From: Microvelia longipes
Lineage: Eukaryota > Arthropoda > Insecta > Hemiptera > Veliidae
DNA length: 64,000 bases
Assembly (NCBI GenBank): GCA_018340805.1
Contig: JACMZG010001870.1
Coordinates: forward strand, 53,664,073 to 53,728,072
Reading direction: 5' to 3'
Below the pieces are notes generated by a model, which was not told the origin of the DNA, did no database searches, and saw only the letters and a list, made by a program, of their open reading frames with translations. The translations under genes and the position numbers were made by a program. Below are positions 24,765 through 39,200 of this stretch, piece by piece; position 1 is the stretch's first letter, and every line of letters begins with the position of its first letter.

Positions 24765-24892
24765 GCTCCAGAGCCAGTACTTGGGGAGAAGAACTGCCTC
24801 CAGAGGCAGTACTTGGGCAGAAGAACTGCCTCCAGAGGCAGTACTTGGGCAGAAGAACTGCCTCCAGAGGCAGTACTTGGGGAGAATTTAGA
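24765..24892. repeat. Minisatellite, 32-bp unit, palindromic
   Basis: Four copies of CAGTACTTGGGCAGAAGAAC plus TGCCTCCAGAGG. Each junction CTGCCTCCAGAGGCAG is a perfect 16-base palindrome, so every unit boundary can form a hairpin. Confidence 0.92.
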
Positions 24893-25435
24893 CTCGAGAC
24901 CATAGTCGTCTAATGATACACACTGTACACTTTAACTACAGTTTTGAAATATTTAATCCGACTGGATAGACATTTCATTCACAAGCAAACACTGAAATAC
25001 TGCCTAACAAAAGTTACAAACACTCACGTGTTTAAAAAAATGTAAACACAAACTCAAACTATTGAAATCTTTAAGAGTTCTTTAACCTTCTATAAATAAT
25101 AATTATACTTTCAAAATGTTAATTTAACACGAGGTATTGAAGATAATATTTGAGTGTGAGTTAAGCTCAGTGCCCAGCATATGGCATATTTTTACAGCAT
25201 ATGGCATAATTTTAATGAGTTTTACTCTATGTTAAGTAATATTTTTCTAAAACTTTTCTGAATGCTATCGTGATATTTAGCAACATAACTTGAGATTGAG
25301 TACGACTTATTTCTAGACAAGTACTCACCATTAAGTCTTACTCATTTTCAATTAATGCTTTTCAATATGACCATAAAAATTTCATTTCAACATTATAAAT
25401 AAATATTAATTGATAAATAAGGATTGATAAGTGTA

Positions 25436-25590
25436 TACAATCAGATACATTGTCAGATACAGTGTGATACAATGTGTCAGATACAGTGTGATACAATGTG
25501 TCAGATACAGTGTGATACAATAGATGTCAGATACAGTGGATACAAGTGTTCAGATACAGTGTGAATACAATGTGTCAGATACAACCAGAT
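25436..25590. repeat. Minisatellite, about 23-bp unit
   Basis: About six imperfect copies of GTCAGATACAGTGTGATACA plus ATGT, degrading toward the right. Confidence 0.88.
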
Positions 25591-25974
25591 ACAAGAGAGC
25601 CAAAAGTGTTACAATAAATACAATACACAGCGATAAGAAATATATTTACTAAATATTCAATTAGCTAGGCACAACAAAGATACATTCAAATAATTCTACT
25701 ATATTTCCTTTTATCTAATTATTTTTCATTTGTATAATAAATCTAATATTAAATTGATATCACCAAAAATGAAAAAATAACATAGGTACCCAAAGATTAG
25801 TCTGACTTTTTAGTATTATTATTATATAAATTAAGAAAACATTATTTAACTATATTGTTAATAATTAAAAACACAAGTAAATAAAATTGTGGTAATGCAA
25901 CTATAATCTATTAAAGATAAAAATTATTTTGTTTAAAAGCTATTTTTGTTTTGATAAAGTCAATGCGAAGTATT

Positions 25975-26068
25975 ATGATACAATAGTTCAATCGAGTTAT
26001 GATACAATAGTTGTATCAAATTATGATACAATAGTTGTATCAAATTATGATACAATAGTTGTATCAAG
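25975..26068. repeat. Minisatellite, 24-bp palindromic unit
   Basis: Four copies of TATGATACAATAGTTGTATC plus AAAT. Each contains the inverted repeat TGATACAA...TTGTATCA. Confidence 0.9.
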
Positions 26069-26555
26069 AGTTTCACTCTACTCACTGCCTTTCATATGTA
26101 TAAAGACAAAAAGTGCAAATAAGAACATTGTCATTGGTTGATTCATTTTAAAACAAATTTGACATTCATTTATAAAGTTCATTTTATTAAAGATAAGGGG
26201 TCTCCAAGTGAGACAGTTTCCGTAAGGTGCCATAACTGAACTTAAGCCTACTATAGTCTCAGTCTACCTAGAAAGAGACTAGATATTGTCCAGTCCTCTA
26301 GAACTCTTATCATAGCACCCAGAATTTTTCAGTGATGCCATATTAGATCACTTCATACAACGCAGATAATTAAAGAATATACAGCCATAAATAATAATTC
26401 AAACTCATTTTAAATTCATTTTATTTAATTTAAGACAAAATAGTGAAAAAATAATGTAATATTTACGTTGAATTGTAATTATTGTGAAAAAATGATGTCA
26501 CCAATGTACAGTTACGACACCTAGCTACCCAAGGAATGATAAGAGTTATATATAT

Positions 26556-26605
<50 letters not shown>

Positions 26606-26643
26606 ATAGTATATAGTTTTTATATCCTCCCTAGGGAGACAAC

Positions 26644-26683
26644 AACGAAGATACTAATACTTCAAGAAGTATTAGTCTCTTTG
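26644..26683. repeat. Small palindrome of the TAATACT/AGTATTA family
   Basis: GATACTAATACTT and AAGTATTAGTCTCTTTG form a hairpin. Related hairpins with the same AGAGACTAATACT arm are at 57412-57444 and 58143-58190. Confidence 0.6.
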
Positions 26684-29600
26684 TTTGTCACACATTGTTC
26701 TTTATTGCACTGTGACTTGACTTCTCATTCAAAACATAAAAAGAAAGGTAAAGACCAAACATTACAGACTTGAAATAGTTTAATAAAGACCTGTTGATCA
26801 ATAAGAAGAAAACAGTGAAAAACACTACAAAATACTAAATCAGTTACAAAGACCATAATAAACATTTCAAATTCAAAGCACCTTTAAATATATTATTTAA
26901 ATAAACACCAAACATGTTTTATTTGAAATATTTCTCCATAATAAAAAATAAGCTACCTAAATACAAATCCTAAGTTAATAAAACTATTAATTCCAAAGAA
27001 ATCACCCTATCAAAAAATTACTAATTTTCAAGTCATTTCGCATAATTTTTTTAAATACAAGCAATAAAAAATAAATAATAATTGATCTCTAATAACTTCT
27101 ATTACACATATTAGTTAACAAATATTAGATATATTGTAGATGTAAAGATATCATATCATTACTAGTTTAATTACAATAAATATATAGACATATATGGTTT
27201 TATTTCAATTTTGGTCAAGAATTCATTTATTTATTTTTTTGCAAAAAGGAAAAAGTATAATTAAAATCAAATACCAAAAATATTATTATCACATAATTTA
27301 ATATAATATATTTCAATACATTTATTTATTTTTTTTTATTTTTTTAATATAACATATATATTTAAATATAATAAGATTGTCTAATAAATATTACACAGAC
27401 TAAAATTGTAATAATATATAAAAAACACGGATCCACATATATATTTTTTGTAAATTTCTATTCTTATTAAAAGAGGAAAGGAGTTTTTATGAAAAAAACA
27501 CCTGTTTTTTTTAAATGTCATCTACAGAAATATCTGTCTCATTCAAGTGAGAACAGTCAACTCTCAATGAAATGACAAAGAAATGCAACTATTTAACAAT
27601 AAAGCATCTATTATGCAATGATATACATGTTGTTACTACAGTTTGTAACATAACTATCATAGATAAAGTACAACAGAAAGCATTGCATAATAGACAAGGA
27701 AGAGTGATAACTTACATGCAACCACTTTTCAAGCTAAAGACTCTTGCAACTAATGCAACAAGAAAACCCAATAGTGATTCATTTCATTTGCATTCAGAAA
27801 AGAATTTCAATTGAAATAATGATTTAATAAATTTCCAGTATAAAATTACACAAAATGTATGAAATGAATAAGTTGTACAGAGCAGTTACAGAGCAGTTTG
27901 CTCATCAGATGAGATTTGCTTCAATCAAAGCATTCAGTTACATTTTCCAAAATGAAATGAGAAATTATTCATCAGACATTTCTCAAGAAATTATTTTATT
28001 CCATCATTAGTTATATCATTTTACAATATAAGGTCATCATAGGAAAAATGCTTCAGTAAGATGCAATTAAAAAATAAATATTTTAATTAATGAAATTGAC
28101 GTGTTTTAATTAATTATGTTATTAGCGAGTTAATAAAAGGTAAAAAAATCAAAATGGAATTTTTCATAGAGTGATAAAAGCATTGTGATCGGTTCAAAGG
28201 ACCAAATATTGTAAAATAATATAAGCTAAACTCATTGGGACAATAAATTAGTACATTTTACTAGTAATACTTAATAATATTTATTATATTAGTACAAAAA
28301 TTATTTAAAGATTAAATATTTTATTATATGAGACCTATACAAGAGATTTGAGGTGAACCACTAACAAACAACTAGCCATCCACTATTTTAATGTAAAAAT
28401 TTCTCTAACTATTTATGAACCTAAGAAAAACAATTAAAAAGTCACTAACTAGCAGACAGGAGGTGCACGAAAATTCCCTAAACAACTTTTACCTATTTAA
28501 ATTTTGTATCTAGAAATATTATCTATAAAAACAACAAATGCAACGAGTAATTGTTTAATCTATATTAAAGGAGACACTATCGATAAGAGGGTCGCAATGA
28601 AGGGATGGGTCGCGCCAACAACAACATGTCGCACGGTCGCAACAACATGTTGCACAGTCGCACCCGCTATAAACGAGATCTAACAGCAACACAGACAATA
28701 TTCTAATGTTTTTATCCCATATAAAAAGCCACAGTATATTTAAATTTGATAAAAATTTTAACAAGTTCATAAGTTAAGAAATAAAAAGTCTATATATATA
28801 TATATATAATAGGATTAATATTTTGAGCAAGGGGGGAAAATAGTTTATAAGAAAATGTTGGAACCCAGGTATATCGAGGCAAATACTCGATGACTCAGTC
28901 CTTCAATATTTCGAGGCAAATTCATTCCCATTATCCTACAACTTATACTCTAAATAATTTTAGATTAATCATTCTCTACAGTTGAGTTACGCTCAGCTTC
29001 AAAAAGGCAATTCTAGAGGCTTTTACAAATATAATTGATTACATTTAATAATATTAAAAAGAAACTCAGACAAGATTGACAAGAGGAAACATGTCGGGGG
29101 GGGGGGGGGGGGGGTGTTGCAATAAATATGTAAAAGACGAGAACGAGGAGCCTCTTAGCATTGCACTAACCACTAACCTTATCCATCACAAAAACTTAAA
29201 CTAATCTCAGATTTATTCATTATCAATATTTGGGTCCTTGGTTTGTCCTAAAAACTACACTAAACACATCGACATGAAAAAGCTAATACAGGAAATATTT
29301 CTATATCGTACCAAAAAAAAAAACATTCAAAGCCCTGTGATACATTAAAATACCAATAAAAACTATTTCATATAAACACCCTGTTACGATTATTTTTAGT
29401 TAAAAAGTAAAAAATAAATATTGCATTACACAAGGGGTCAACTTTTTTTATGAAATGCCAAAAAAATTGGAAATCTAAACAGCCAAAAATTAAATTATAA
29501 AATTAATCATCTGTTAAGTAATTTTTCACTAAATAAGCTGGAAGATGACAGAGTAAAAATAACATTATCCCCAATAACTAGGAGTTAAGTTTAAATTATG

Positions 29601-32322
29601 GTCCATGGTTAAACCTGGTTTAACTCTATTGCACTTGGGTGAGTAACTTAAAGTTAAAGATTTTAACCTCAATAAAAATCAATTTAATTGGTCAATCCAA
29701 CTGACCAATAAATATAAACAAAGATGGAATCACAAAATGATGCACCAAAAACAATCATCCATTAAACAATAAATAAAAAACATATATAATATTGATATTT
29801 TATATAAATGAGATTTTACTAAGGAAAACATTTCACATAGAGAGGCAATGTAAGTAATAGTAACATGGTAAGGAAAATTACACTTATAAGTATACCGTTA
29901 CACTTAATTTAGAACTGGAAAGACTAACGACAAACAAATAACAATTAAACTCAAAATTCAGTCACTGGGTAAGACAAGTACACTCATAATGTACACCTAT
30001 CAATCAAAAAATAATCCAAATAAATAAATAATTGTAAATTCATAACAGTATTCAAATGAGAGTAAAATTTAAAAATAATTATGGTATAAAACTTACTTAT
30101 TTGAGTTTAAAATCTATTTAATTGATTAATATTATTTAATTATGTCTTATTTTGAATGAATAAAAAACAAGAGAAAGAGAGAGAGAGAGAAAGTGGACCC
30201 CAGGGTTACAAACACAGTGGCAGCAAACATATATCAAAAAATAATCCTACATTTTAATTTAAGTTTTTTTTTAATAATGCTTGGCAAAAACTGAAAAAAA
30301 CCTAATTTAAAATTAAATTTAATCTTACTTTTGGTCAAAAAAATAAATTGATTTTCAGTGCAAGGCAATAATATGAACAGTGAACAAATTTGGATGAGAC
30401 AAATTGATTAACATACTATTCGCAGTAGGACAACACGTCAATTGCAATCAAAAAATCTAATTTTTATTCTAATTAAGGCCCTAAAAGTACAACACCACTC
30501 ATTTGCTTAGTCAATAAACAATAATGCAAATATTTTTTGAGAAAATTGAGAAAAATTAAGCATCAGCACGAGTAAATTTCAATTATTAAATAAACATTAA
30601 ATTATATAAAATACAACATTAATCAGGTTATATGGACCTAACTCACAACAACAATGACAACATTTTTAAGACGCAACATTAACATCAAATGAAAAAAACA
30701 CTTAATAGTTGAAGCAATTGCAACATCTTGCTATGATTATAAATGGAGGAATTGAACCACAATAACTTAACATAGGAAAACAAAAATCAGACAAAAAGGA
30801 TAAAAATCCTTACACAAAACACGTGTAGATGAATATTGCAGCAATGTAGCTAAGAAGAAATCTATATCAATCAGAGCAACTTTTTTTTTGTTATCTCAAT
30901 TCAAATAAGAAAAACAACAAGGAGGAGGAATGATTAGTTCACAAAACCCAAAAATCACCTACATTCAAACTTCTACAAAATTAAAATAAAAATCCGTATC
31001 TTTACTAAAGTAATAAAATATTTTCTAAATTAAACCCCTACTAATTGTATAAAAAATAAAAGAAAATGATAAACTTTTTGTTTAGCAAAAATGTGTATCA
31101 TTTTTTTTAATAAAGTGTTATTAATAAGAAATAAAAAATAAATCTAACAAAATAATTATTACATATATTTAATGAAATACATAATGATTAATATTTTATA
31201 TTTGAGCACGGGTTAAAGGGAGGAACATCAATATAAAAATCAGTTTAAGTAATATCAGTATAATTTTGAGAAATATATAATTATTAATAAAAAAAAAATG
31301 AATACATTAATATTTAATCGCTAGTAGGGTTGCATATAATTATTTTCAATAGACAAATTACAAAGCATATCCGAGAAAAAAATCTTAGATTAAAATTTAA
31401 TAATTTAAGCCACAATGAAAAATCTAAAAGAAAAAACTAGCACACAAAAATATATCTAATAAGCTAAATGACAGATGAGAAAACAAAAACATGAACATGA
31501 AGAACAAAAATAACAATTCATCTGCCTCTGATGTTCCAATATACAAATTCACATTATTTCTATATTCTATATAAAAACAAAACATTAAATATTATATATT
31601 AAAGACATTGAGGCGGAAGACAAATCTGAATAAATTGCAATACACTTGAGTTAATCAGTTTTAGAAAACTGTCATCTTGGTTTAACGATATATATTAATT
31701 TTTGACACACACAGAGTAAAAAAAACTAATTGACAAACTCAAGACTAATATAACCAGCAGGTAAAAACTTTAAATGAATGCTGCATTGGACACACTTAGC
31801 TGAATCATTAGAGAGAGATTTCGCTCCAGTTTGTTGAGATAACAGGAGATTTCCATGACTCTCACAGATCATAAAACTATAACACATTATATACTAGCTT
31901 TAAGTCTAATTTAAAATAGATAAGTAATACTTGGGCTCTGTTCTGATCCTAAGACAGTTAAAATATGTGTTTACCAGAGAAGAAATAAAAAAAAACAGGG
32001 TACTTGTGCTATCTTGTCAAAATAAAGGAAATTGTTGTCTCCATCCGTGTCGGTACATTTAGTGCAACTCCTTGATTAAAACAGTTACACAATAACAGTT
32101 GATCCCACTCATTGCTTACTATAAACCCTTAAAGATTATCTTTTTCTTGCTTCCCCGACAATTTTTAGGGGGACAACTTCACAAGAAATTATATAAAACT
32201 ATCAAAATCTGTATTTTATATGACTGACAAACATATGGGATAAATTACTCCACACAGGGATATAAAGTGATGGCTAAAACTCATATTTGACAGTGGAATA
32301 TCAACAAACTATGATACTTCTT

Positions 32323-32345
32323 TTTATATATATATATATATATAT

Positions 32346-32424
<79 letters not shown>

Positions 32425-32459
32425 TATCCATACATACATATCTATATATATATATATAT

Positions 32460-32520
<61 letters not shown>

Positions 32521-32580
32521 TACATAAAACATACATATCATATATATAATATAATATATATAATATATATATATATATCT
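32323..32580. repeat. Long compound (AT)n tract
   Basis: About 260 bp of TATA repeats broken by short ATTATA and ATACATA interruptions; the longest AT tract in the window. Confidence 0.92.
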
Positions 32581-35500
32581 ATTATGGCAAAGAATAGACA
32601 GGATTTGACTCAACTGACTAACACACTTACTATGCACCCCCAGTAAATCTTTCCTCCATTTTCCTTAACCTCTAGGTTAGGATATAGGAGCTTCTATAAT
32701 GGTTTCATATATTTAACAATATTACACTTCTAATAAATAAAGTACATCTTTTTCAAAACAATATACACTACTTCTATTCCTTAAAATACATAATTTAAAA
32801 AACAGCATCAAAATTGTATTGCAATTTAACAGAATGCGATTGAAAGGCCCTACTGGGCTATAAGAAGAAGGAGAAAATCACTACAAGGAGAACACCTACT
32901 GCAAGTTATTATATCTTGATATATTGAACAAACATCAGAGCAGATAGTCTTCAAAAACAAACAAAAATATCAATAAACAAGTAACTCAAAGGAACAAAAA
33001 CTGAAGAGCCTTCGAAGAACTCAAAGTATCAGTCAGACAAGACGATGACTCAGTCCTCACAACAAACAAGCAAACTCCCCTCAATCAATCAATCAATTAA
33101 AAACTTATAAATTAATTAATACCACCTTTTCTTACAATTACCCAAATGAGGTTAAAAAAATAATGTAAAGCAAAACTTAATATAAATAAAAAAGAATAAT
33201 AAAGAAGTGAATGAGAGCTCAAAGTGTTTTCTTATTGCTGCATAGATTAAATAATTCACATGTAAATAAGTAAAATATCAAATGTAAATATGAAACAGAA
33301 CATGGAGTGTCAAACCAGGACCACTCACACACTCATATCTTTCTACATTTAGAAATAAAATTATTTTTCACTAAATTTTTTCAACAAAAGCATTTCTTAC
33401 GCTAGTGTTGGAGTTGGACAAAATCTCAAAAATAGAGGTGTCTAAAATCCCAGTCTGACACGGTATCGAGAAATTCAAATTAAAAAATTCCTTTGAAAGT
33501 CTCATTCATTCAAAAATTACTCTTTTCAAGTGCAAAATAAAAGAAACTAATGAAAACGTCATCACTACACATAAAGCAAAAATCTAAAATATAATAAATA
33601 ATTACTCAACAGTCGTCGAGGCCTCAAAACTCAGCCAGTCAAATAAAATCAAACAACTCAGAAATCAACAAAATAATAAACTAATTTCACTTAGTAACAA
33701 AATTCACCTACATTATTTTAAATAAAATAAATAAAATGAGTAAATAAATATTAGTAAGAAATACCTTTGTCATAAATTAAACAAATTAGTAAAAAAATAC
33801 TTAAATATAACAACTAATACATTCTCTATCTTTTGTAAATAAATCATCTTTAAATTAAACAACTACAAATTAAAATCCCTTCGTCATAAAACTATAAAAC
33901 ACAAATTAGAACAATAAATGTTTTACTATAAATTTCTAAAGGTCAATAAATAATAAATATCAAAATGAACGAAATGTCCTTTTTACAGTCAAAGTTGGTC
34001 AAATTAAGAAAAATATCATTTAAGATTAATAATAATTACGCAAACTGTAACGTAACGAGAGAAGGCATTGTAAAGTAAAGAGAATCACTCAAGTCTGTGC
34101 AAGCACTACAGCTTGCAAATCATTAAAATTCACTCGATGGATTTACAAATTTAATTTAGCCGTCAGCTACCCAGGCAGTTCTACTTGGAGAGCTAAATAT
34201 AATATTGTAATTAATTATAAATTAAAGATTTTAATAAAGAAAAGAAATTTTAGGGAAAATTAAGATAATTATGGAGTAAAATATGTTGAGAGCCAAACCG
34301 AATGTCGGGGAGGTTTGAAATAATAGTTACAACCCCTTCCATCCACCAAACATGTGAACTGTTTTATTACAACTGGAGGTGTAAAGATATTTGATAAGAC
34401 ACCAGACATTTGACAGAAATAAATTAACTACAGTTGGGAAGTGAAGTTAGTAACTTTTGCTTACCAATCATATGATAAACGAACAAAGCTCCAAGGGTGA
34501 TATACATGAAGCATGGTATTGAACAACACTACTTGAATTTGAGCAACACTTATTCTTACAACAGCAAGTTTACTATCTCATTATCAGAATAGATAACTTT
34601 CTCAGTCTCAAGTATTGCTATAATAATCCACTTGTTCTTGATTGTTTCCTTTATTGTAATAAAATCAAATATTGAATACAAATAATCAATTAAGAATAAA
34701 TCCATTTTTAAATATTTTCAATGCCATCAAACGTCACCAGTATTTTAACAATAAATAAAAATAAAAAAAAATCTAAAAACAACATTAACTAAAATAATAA
34801 GTTATTGGGAAGTGAGAAAGTTAACAAAACTTATGGTAATATAAATAAATAAATTAAACTTATACATTACATAACGAAACAAAAAGCTACCCAAGTAATA
34901 TAAATAAATACCCATTATCAAAGTCCCCCCGAAAACCAAAATAAATTATGAATGTTAATAAATAATAAAACTAGATCAAGCTAAAATGTCATAAACGCTC
35001 TAATCAATAAACTAATTAGTTCACTTGGATTTATTTATGTTTTGTTCTTTTTCCCAGAGGAGTTTCGAATGAAACTGATATCTTTAGTTACAAAGTGAAG
35101 TCGAAAGTTAGTTAAACATAGTTAGTCAAGGTATCAATATCAGACATTATGAGCTCAAATTGAATACCAGACTGCAGACTCCTTGCCATCAACCATTTTA
35201 TAATACTCTTTCATTTTTTTTTGTTATAAAAGGATATTTAAATTTGAGAAAAATAACAAATATTTTTTCACAAATGGTTTCTGCAATTTATGGTAAATAA
35301 AAATCAAAAAGTAATAACTCAGATACCAACAGCATCACTCCTTAGAGGGAAAAGACAATCAAGTACAAATTATCCTCAAGTAGTCACAATAAATTAATTA
35401 AAAATATTACAAAAATAAATTAAACCTTTTTTGAGTTAAAAGAGTCATTTAAAGTAAAAAATTAAAAACTAAAATCATGCAAAAAAATGAAACTGAGGGA

Positions 35501-36360
35501 TCGAGTGAGAAACAAAGCAACACTGACACCACAACCAGTTCTGCCAATATAAACCAATAAACCTGAATGTCAAAGCAAAACAAGAGAGGCTGTTTTATTT
35601 TTTAATGGATGTATTTAAAGCAATTTTGACAAGTAATTGACATTATTATTTTCATTATGTGAATGGTACCACTCGTTTATTTTTGAAAAAAAAATGATAT
35701 ATTGTAACACAATATGGGACCTACACTAATTAATAAGCCCAAAATCTCAAGCCTGAATCTATTAAAAATTGTATATAATTTTTACCAAAGTCTGAAGAAA
35801 ATAATAATTTCAAAATAAACAAGAAATTATAAGAGCTTTTTTAAAATTAAATCAACAGGTGTTTGGTTGATAGGTTTGTATTTTATGAACTGGTTTACAC
35901 TCACATAAATAATCACCCATTAAAGAAAATTTTGCAAAAAAATAAAAAGAAATCAAAGTCATCCTATTAAAACAACCGGTCAATAAGTTAAAAAAATAAT
36001 TTATATAAAATCTAAAATATAAATTCCAAAACACTAAACACTAGAGATGAGTCGTTAAATGTTATAAAAAAGGATTAATGTCAATTAGCTATATCAATGA
36101 AAAACAGGAGAAAATTCAGGAAAACAACAACTAGCAATTGCAACGCAACAGTGACAATAATGCACCCTCACTAATAATATATGCCGCAAATCATCCATCA
36201 AAGTAAACTAATTTTATTTGGAATCAACAGGTGATTTTGAAAAAAATATCAAAATACAGTTAAAAAAATTTGGCTGACATTATAACAACTGGATGTTAAA
36301 TACGTTGAAATAAAGGTGTAACCACTCGACAGCACAGGGGTTCAAATGCAACGAGAGTAT

Positions 36361-36470
36361 TAGGCTACTATAGCTCACACCAGAGAGCTACTTAGCTCAC
36401 ACCAGAGGCTTACTTAGTCACACCAGAGAGCTACTTAGCTCACACAGAGCTACTTAGCTCACACAGATGG
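36361..36470. repeat. Short minisatellite, about 22-bp unit
   Basis: About five imperfect copies of TAGCTCACACCAGAGAGCTA plus CT. Confidence 0.85.
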
Positions 36471-36816
36471 TTTGATTATAAAACACCCCACCCTCCCTTT
36501 GCCTGCTCCTGTGGTTAGTTGTTACCCTTCAAATGACACAACACAAACAGTAATTTTAAAAAGCATTACGATGATGAAACTTGGCACTAAAAACACTTCT
36601 CTAACATCCACACAAACCACATCTCAGAATAAACTTCAAACTTGAAATAATCTAAAACAATTGGAAACCTCAGCAAAGAATTGATTTAAGTTTGTGTAAG
36701 ATAAGTTACAAACCATCAAATATTAATAACTGGGTTTTGAGAATTGATAAATAAATAATAATACTTTCATATAAATAAAATAACAGAGTAATACAAATTA
36801 ACAAACTGAATAAGGA

Positions 36817-37256
36817 CAGCAAGTCACTGTCGATGCTGGCTGCAGCAAGTCACTGTCGACTGCCCTGGCTGCAGCAAGTCACTGTCGACTGCCCTGGCTG
36901 CAGCAAGTCACTGTCGACTGCCCTGGCTGCAGCAAGTCACTGTCGACTGCCCTGGCTGCAGCAAGTCGTTGTCGACTGCCCTGGCTGCAGCAAGTCACTG
37001 TCGACTGCCCTGGCTGCAGCAAGTCATGTCGACTGCCCTGGCTGCAGCAAGTCACTGTCGACTGCCCTGGCTGCAGCAAGTCACTGTCGACTGCCCTGGC
37101 TGCAGCAAGTCACTGTCGACTGCCCTGGCTGCAGCAAGTCACTGTCGACTGCCCTGGCTGCAGCAGGTCACTGACTGCCCTGGCTGCAGCAAGCAGTCAC
37201 TGTCGACTGTCCCTGCCCTGGCGCAGGTCACTGTCAACTGCCCTGGCTGCAGCAGT
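36817..37256. repeat. GC-rich minisatellite, 29-bp unit
   Basis: About 15 copies of GCAAGTCACTGTCGACTGCC plus CTGGCTGCA in an otherwise AT-rich region. The unit carries GTCGAC and CTGCAG palindromes. Frames on both strands stay open through it because the 29-bp unit lacks stops, which produces spurious 66-113-codon open frames. Confidence 0.94.
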
Positions 37257-37338
37257 TATTCTAATCCAGGTTCAAGTCTTGTGTTAGATATTAAGTGTTA
37301 CTTGCACTGAGGGAGGAATATTTAGCCATATAGAACAT

Positions 37339-37381
37339 AATGCTCTAGACACCACAAACTGTTTGAGTTTTCTAGAGCATT
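37339..37381. repeat. Hairpin with 11-bp perfect arms
   Basis: AATGCTCTAGA at 37339-37349 pairs perfectly with TCTAGAGCATT at 37371-37381 across a 21-base loop. It sits immediately right of the GC-rich array. Confidence 0.65.
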
Positions 37382-38369
37382 GTGTTTGCCTCTGCTAGAG
37401 AGATGCCAAGCTCTGACTTCATCTCCAGGGAAGCAGTCACTATCTGCAGGTGGTTAGACCTAATCTATCAATTAATATCCTATCTGGTGAAATCACAGTA
37501 TAAACCATGCTTTGCTTTAAATTTCACCTCTACATGCTTATGTACGATGAAAATCAGAGTTACATCAGACAAGGCAGATACCACAGTAGACAGGGCGTGT
37601 GCTGCTCATATCAGAAAGCAGCCAATGACAGTGATATGTTTTTATTGAGTCAACATTGCATCTGTTGAGTCATAAGACTGTCCTCATTCAAACAAAATAA
37701 CAAACTAAATAACACTAAGTGATTTTCTAAACAAAATATTTCAAGTGTTAAAAAGAAACGCAGCCTTCCAACCATAGTGACTTTCATTTTATAACAAAAC
37801 ATAGCAACATATAAAAATATAATTAGCAAATTTTCTAAAAATTAACCTTTACAATTAAATAAATAAAACAGTAAATAAATTATTTGCTATAGTAAAATTA
37901 TTATTTGCACTAAAGAAAAGAGTTTTTATAAATATTTTATATAAGTTTACAATCATACTAGAAAAATATTGTGTTTTAATTAAAAATTTGTAAAAATTTC
38001 ATAAATCATAAATATAACAGAATCCATAAAATAGTAAATTTCTGCCAGCTGATTATACTGAAGGCTAACAATGAAAATTATTAACCACAATTATGAACTT
38101 TTCCTGCCAGTAGAAGTGTATCAGCTTAAGGTAGCAAAGACCAGCAATGTTACAGATTCCTTAACTATGTATAAAGCTAATACAGCATATGAAATAAGTG
38201 ATTAGAAGCAGATACCTACTCAAAGCAATATAGACTGAGTCAGGTTGAAGTGAACCTCTATCAAAACTATAAGTGTCCTCAGTGTACTCAGTGTGTGGAC
38301 TCACATTGGTACTATCACTTCTCTTAAAACCCAACATTTAAAAAACATTGTATTGTACGATTGAACATA
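37382..38369. other. Spacer downstream of the MEIOC-like gene
   Basis: No supported gene. An 88-codon open frame at 37382-37648 has no recognised family. Confidence 0.4.
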
Positions 38370-38370
38370 A

Positions 38371-39200
38371 TAAATATCTATAATACACACACGGCTAAAA
38401 TCAATTGACGCGCACAAAAAATCTGTGAGGGAAAGAATTCTATTGGTTCAAACCGACCCCGCTCCTTCCCCCTCCACCTCATGCTAACCTCGGTATAAAA
38501 AATACCTATTTTGTAAATAAAATCATAAAAAGGCAACACTGGTGTTAAATATTTGTAACCTCGCGTCGCTTTTATTTCCTTCATTGTGCATATTGATTCG
38601 TTTTGTTTCATTCCAATCTGTTCAATTCATCCAATTATTGCGAAGTTGTAATATGATCTGAGTGCCTATATTTGACGCATGAACATTGACGCATGGACAT
38701 TCTTGACTTTTTTAAGTCTTGAATGCATATTGTGTCATATTTTTTTATAATATGAAACAATACGCTTTCAATTATACAAACTTGACACAAAAAAAGCAAT
38801 TTGATTTGGAAAAGAGTAATTATAGCTGACTATTTAAATCATCTAACTTTTATCATAGAACTATTATGATCCATTGTCACTACGTAATTAAAACTTTAAC
38901 TCCACTTAATTCATACTTCCCGAACAAATTTAAAGCAACACTTAGTTGATAAATTTATAAGATACAACAATATTCCTACTTAAAAAGTAAGTAAATAATT
39001 TTTAAAAAATAAAAAAATACAATATCAAATAAAAATAAATAATAAAATTCAAAACATAACCTGACTTACAGTGTTGCCAGAGTAGGGAATTTTTTTGTTA
39101 GTTAAAAAAAGGGATTTTTTTGTTAAAAAAAGAGGGTTGAAAGCATTGCGATTTTGGCAGGCTGTCAATTGATTTTAGCCGTGAGTCATATTATAATTTA
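38371..39200. mobile_element. Putative non-autonomous DNA transposon (family E) with about 35-40 bp inverted ends
   Basis: The left end TAATACACACACGGCTAAAA plus TCAATTGAC is matched by the right end GTCAATTGATTTTAGCCGTG plus AGTCATATTATA. The left 240 bp recur inverted at 51313-51560, including AGAATTCTATTGGTTCAAAC-like and TAAAATCATAAAAAGGCAAC segments. No clear target-site duplication was found, so the borders are approximate. Confidence 0.5.

Larger units (their letters stand above)
26069..36360. other. Ten-kilobase gene-poor, A-rich stretch
   Basis: No exon supported on either strand; open frames are short and lack family features. The plus strand is visibly richer in A than in T over much of 29.4-36 kb, an asymmetry often left by long-term transcription or by repeat decay, but no transcript can be proposed. 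It holds a small palindrome at 26644-26683, an 18-base G run at about 29097-29114 and a large (AT)n region at 32323-32580. Confidence 0.4.

Noticed and set aside
36833..37310. Open frames of up to 113 codons on both strands
   Set aside because: They arise from the stop-free 29-bp GC-rich minisatellite.
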